A stretch of 64,000 nt of DNA from Georgenia_B sunbinii. GTDB lineage: Bacteria; Actinomycetota; Actinomycetes; Actinomycetales; Actinomycetaceae. The stretch lies in assembly GCF_036421855.1 (NCBI RefSeq), contig NZ_JAZGOK010000012.1; one strand, 5' to 3'. A program made the position numbers and the translations under genes. Of the stretch, positions 61,880 through 64,000 are shown in pieces (positions within the stretch are counted from its first letter, which is position 1; each line of letters begins with the position of its first letter). The notes under the pieces were generated by a model. It saw only the letters and a list, made by a program, of their open reading frames with translations. It had not been told where the DNA came from and did not search any database.

Positions 61880-64000
61880 TCACGTCTGCCGGCGCCGCCG
61901 GACAGTCGTGAGTGCGAGGCCGGTGAGGGTGAGCACGAACGCTGCGGCGATCCATCCGCCGAGCTGCGCACCCGTCGTCGGCAGGTCCGGCTTCCCCGGC
62001 TCGGGTGGCGTGATGTGGGTCGTGGAACAGTCCCCCACGCAGGTCGGCGGGGTTGACCCACTGCCGGTGGCGACGTTGACCAGGGTGACGTCCCAGGCAT
62101 CGTCGTCGACGATCACCGCGTAGGTGAGGGTCGCCGTCTCCGCCAACGTCCCGATGTCCCACACCAGCACGTCGCCGTCCCAGCTGGTCGTGCCCGTTGA
62201 GGCCACGATGTCGCCGTAGCCGGCCGCGTGCTCCAGGACGTCCAAGAGGTTGTCGCGCACCTCCACGCCCACCGGCCCGTGCTCACCGGTCGGGGTCGCG
62301 GTCAGCGTGTAGGTGATGACGTCACCCGGGTCGACCGTCGAGCCGGAGACCGGGTCGGACGTCTTCTCCAGCGTCCACGGTGCGGGGACGGGCTCGGCGC
62401 ACGCGTCGTCGGTGCGCTCGATCCCGTCGGTGGTCAGCGTGACCGTGTTGAGGAAGCCGCCGGCGTGCGGCACCTCACCGGTATAGCACTCGCCGGCCTC
62501 CGTCCCGATGACCCCCTCGCCGACCGCTGCGTCCACCGTGACGGTGTACACGTGGCTCACGCCGGCCGGCAGCAGGACCTCGCCGTCGGTCACCGCGATG
62601 TCCGGCACGATCCCGGTCCATGAGCCGAGCGGGTCGGGGGTGTCCGCGTTGCCGGCAGCGATGGCCGCGTCGAGGACCGTGATGCCTTCCCCGAAGTCGA
62701 GCTCGTCGGACAGGTCGTACGTCGCGACCAGGGTGTTCGCCTCCGGGGTGGTGACGAGGACGTCGTAGACGATCGTCCACGTGCCGTCGGCGTTAAGGAC
62801 TGGTGAGCCGTCGGCGACGGTCTTGGTGACCGTCGGGACGACCGACTCGGTGATCGGCCCGCAGTCGTCGTCCTCGATGGAGTCCGGCCCGGTGGTCAGC
62901 GTCGCGGAGTTGAAGAACCCACGCCCACCCTGTCCGGGCTCGCACTCGAGGTCATCGGCCGGGATGCCGGCCGACACCTGCACGTTGAAGGTCACCTGGT
63001 AGGTGTGGACGTCACCGGCGGCGACCTCCACATCCTCGACGATCGCCGAGGTGCCGTCCCATGCGATCTCCACCGGGGTCCCCGCGTCCGTGACGTCCAG
63101 GACCGACTGGTCGAGGATGGTCACGCCGTCGGCGAAGTGAGGCGCGTCGGCCAGGTCGTAGAAGGCGCGGGAGTCATTGCCGGAGTTGTCCGCGACCAGG
63201 GTGTACGTGACGCCCCAGGTCCCGTCCGGCAGCTGGACCGCCGAGCCGAACAGCTTCTCGAGGTCCGGCAGCTCCGGCTCGAGGCAGTCCTCGTCGGTGA
63301 TCTCCTCGCCGTGGGCGCTGAGCGTCACGGAGTTGAGGAAGCCGCCACCGTCGGTGCCGTCGTCACCCGAGCACTGCCCGGGCTCCGAGCCGATGACACC
63401 GGTCTCGACCGTCGCGTCGACGACGACCGTGTAGGTGTGGGTCTCTCCACCGGCCAGCGGCCGGTCGGCGGCCAGCACGGCCGTCGGGTCGGTGGCCGGG
63501 TCGGCCCACTCCCCCGCGTTGGCCGGGTCGGCCAGCGTCCAGGAGGCCTCGGTCGGAGTGATGCCCTCGCCGAACTCGATGGTGTCGGTGAGGTCGTAGA
63601 GCGCACCGACGCTGGACACGTTGGCGGCAACGACGTCGTAGGTCACCGTCCACGAGCCGTCCGGGTTCTGGATCGCCGAGACCGCCGTCTTGTCGACGTC
63701 GAGCTCAGGGGCCGGGACCGGCACGCAGGCTTCGTCGGCGTAGTCGTCGTTGCCCGAGGTGATGGTGGCCTCGTTGAACAGCCCGCGGCCCCCGTTGGAC
63801 CCGTTGACGCCACACTCGCGGCTCCCCGGCTCCTCGACCACAGTGAGGTCCGACAGATCGACCGTCACGGTCACCGTGTAGACGTGAGTGGTCTCGGGCG
63901 CCAGCGTCTGTCCGGACACGATGTCGACGTTGGCGATCGCGTCGAAGTCCGGGTTGGTGACGATGTCACCGGGTGCGGTGTTGACCACCGACGCCCCCTC
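61880..64000 (-). CDS. Second repeat surface protein with LPTTG signal, 5' end outside window
   Basis: The last 706 residues of a paralogue of the 3777-residue protein. The frame enters at the right edge inside a KTFETL-type module (…VVNTAPGDIVTNP), then has DKTAVSAIQ, EKLFGSAVQ and TKTVADGSP modules, a DUF11-like module (EKTSDPVSGS), LPTTGAQLGGW, a hydrophobic helix and TVRRRRQT. Module order and anchor match the first protein, so the two arose by tandem duplication. Whether it also has a vWA domain cannot be seen. It lies upstream of the first gene on the same strand. Confidence 0.9.
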   Translation of the reverse strand, partial: EGASVVNTAPGDIVTNPDFDAIANVDIVSGQTLAPETTHVYTVTVTVDLSDLTVVEEPGSRECGVNGSNGGRGLFNEATITSGNDDYADEACVPVPAPELDVDKTAVSAIQNPDGSWTVTYDVVAANVSSVGALYDLTDTIEFGEGITPTEASWTLADPANAGEWADPATDPTAVLAADRPLAGGETHTYTVVVDATVETGVIGSEPGQCSGDDGTDGGGFLNSVTLSAHGEEITDEDCLEPELPDLEKLFGSAVQLPDGTWGVTYTLVADNSGNDSRAFYDLADAPHFADGVTILDQSVLDVTDAGTPVEIAWDGTSAIVEDVEVAAGDVHTYQVTFNVQVSAGIPADDLECEPGQGGRGFFNSATLTTGPDSIEDDDCGPITESVVPTVTKTVADGSPVLNADGTWTIVYDVLVTTPEANTLVATYDLSDELDFGEGITVLDAAIAAGNADTPDPLGSWTGIVPDIAVTDGEVLLPAGVSHVYTVTVDAAVGEGVIGTEAGECYTGEVPHAGGFLNTVTLTTDGIERTDDACAEPVPAPWTLEKTSDPVSGSTVDPGDVITYTLTATPTGEHGPVGVEVRDNLLDVLEHAAGYGDIVASTGTTSWDGDVLVWDIGTLAETATLTYAVIVDDDAWDVTLVNVATGSGSTPPTCVGDCSTTHITPPEPGKPDLPTTGAQLGGWIAAAFVLTLTGLALTTVRRRRQT

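Overview
The window is high-GC DNA with GC-rich third codon positions and many GTG starts. Its infA-rpmJ-rpsM-rpsK-rpoA-rplQ…truA…rplM-rpsI-glmM order and its long-tailed L17 point to an actinobacterium. The missing rpsD and the nearby coaA, glmS, acpS, NAD(P)HX-repair, alr and t6A genes suggest a Micrococcales-like organism, but genus cannot be read from this sequence.

Layout. (1) 0-3.5 kb: 5' part of a secreted PA14 / sugar-dehydrogenase-like / CBM6 / DUF1080 protein running off the left edge. (2) 3.9-12.8 kb: housekeeping block: rimI, tsaB, an unknown membrane protein, tsaE, alr, NAD(P)HX repair, acpS and glmS leftward, with coaA rightward. (3) 12.8-17.2 kb: a DedA protein, then a compact lasso-peptide (RiPP) locus lying between coaA and glmM. 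It has a 48-residue precursor ending in Ser, an asparagine-synthetase-type cyclase without a glutaminase domain, a transglutaminase-like leader peptidase (B2), an HPr-kinase-like kinase, and a PqqD-like leader-binding protein (B1) on the opposite strand. (4) 17.2-27.2 kb: glmM, rpsI, rplM, DUF5709, truA, rplQ, rpoA, rpsK, rpsM, rpmJ and infA, with a ROK kinase and a Gfo/Idh oxidoreductase as a rightward pair between truA and rplQ. (5) 27.4-49.3 kb: a Wzx/Wzy-type exopolysaccharide locus: glycosyltransferases, polymerase/ligase, chain-length regulator, priming glycosyl-1-phosphate transferase, pyruvyltransferase, an F420-hydrogenase-beta-like protein, an Alg14/Alg13-like fusion and a flippase. 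It also holds an ABC exporter, a nucleotidyltransferase and a 1702-residue secreted repeat/beta-propeller/Kelch protein. (6) 49.3-64 kb: two tandem paralogous surface proteins with LPTTG sorting signals. The first is 3777 residues with a vWA domain and at least 18 repeated modules; the second runs off the right edge. Each has matching hairpins downstream.

How the parts may work together. The lasso locus has everything needed to make and cyclise a peptide, but no transporter beside it. The exporter and the nucleotidyltransferase, a type seen in some lasso clusters, sit 11-18 kb away in the polysaccharide locus and may serve it. The precursor's C-terminal Ser next to an HPr-kinase-like gene matches the logic of paeninodin, whose C-terminal Ser is phosphorylated. 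The polysaccharide locus and the wall-anchored proteins together form a cell-surface region. Coordinates and motifs were read directly; functions come from family resemblance; pathway links are inference.
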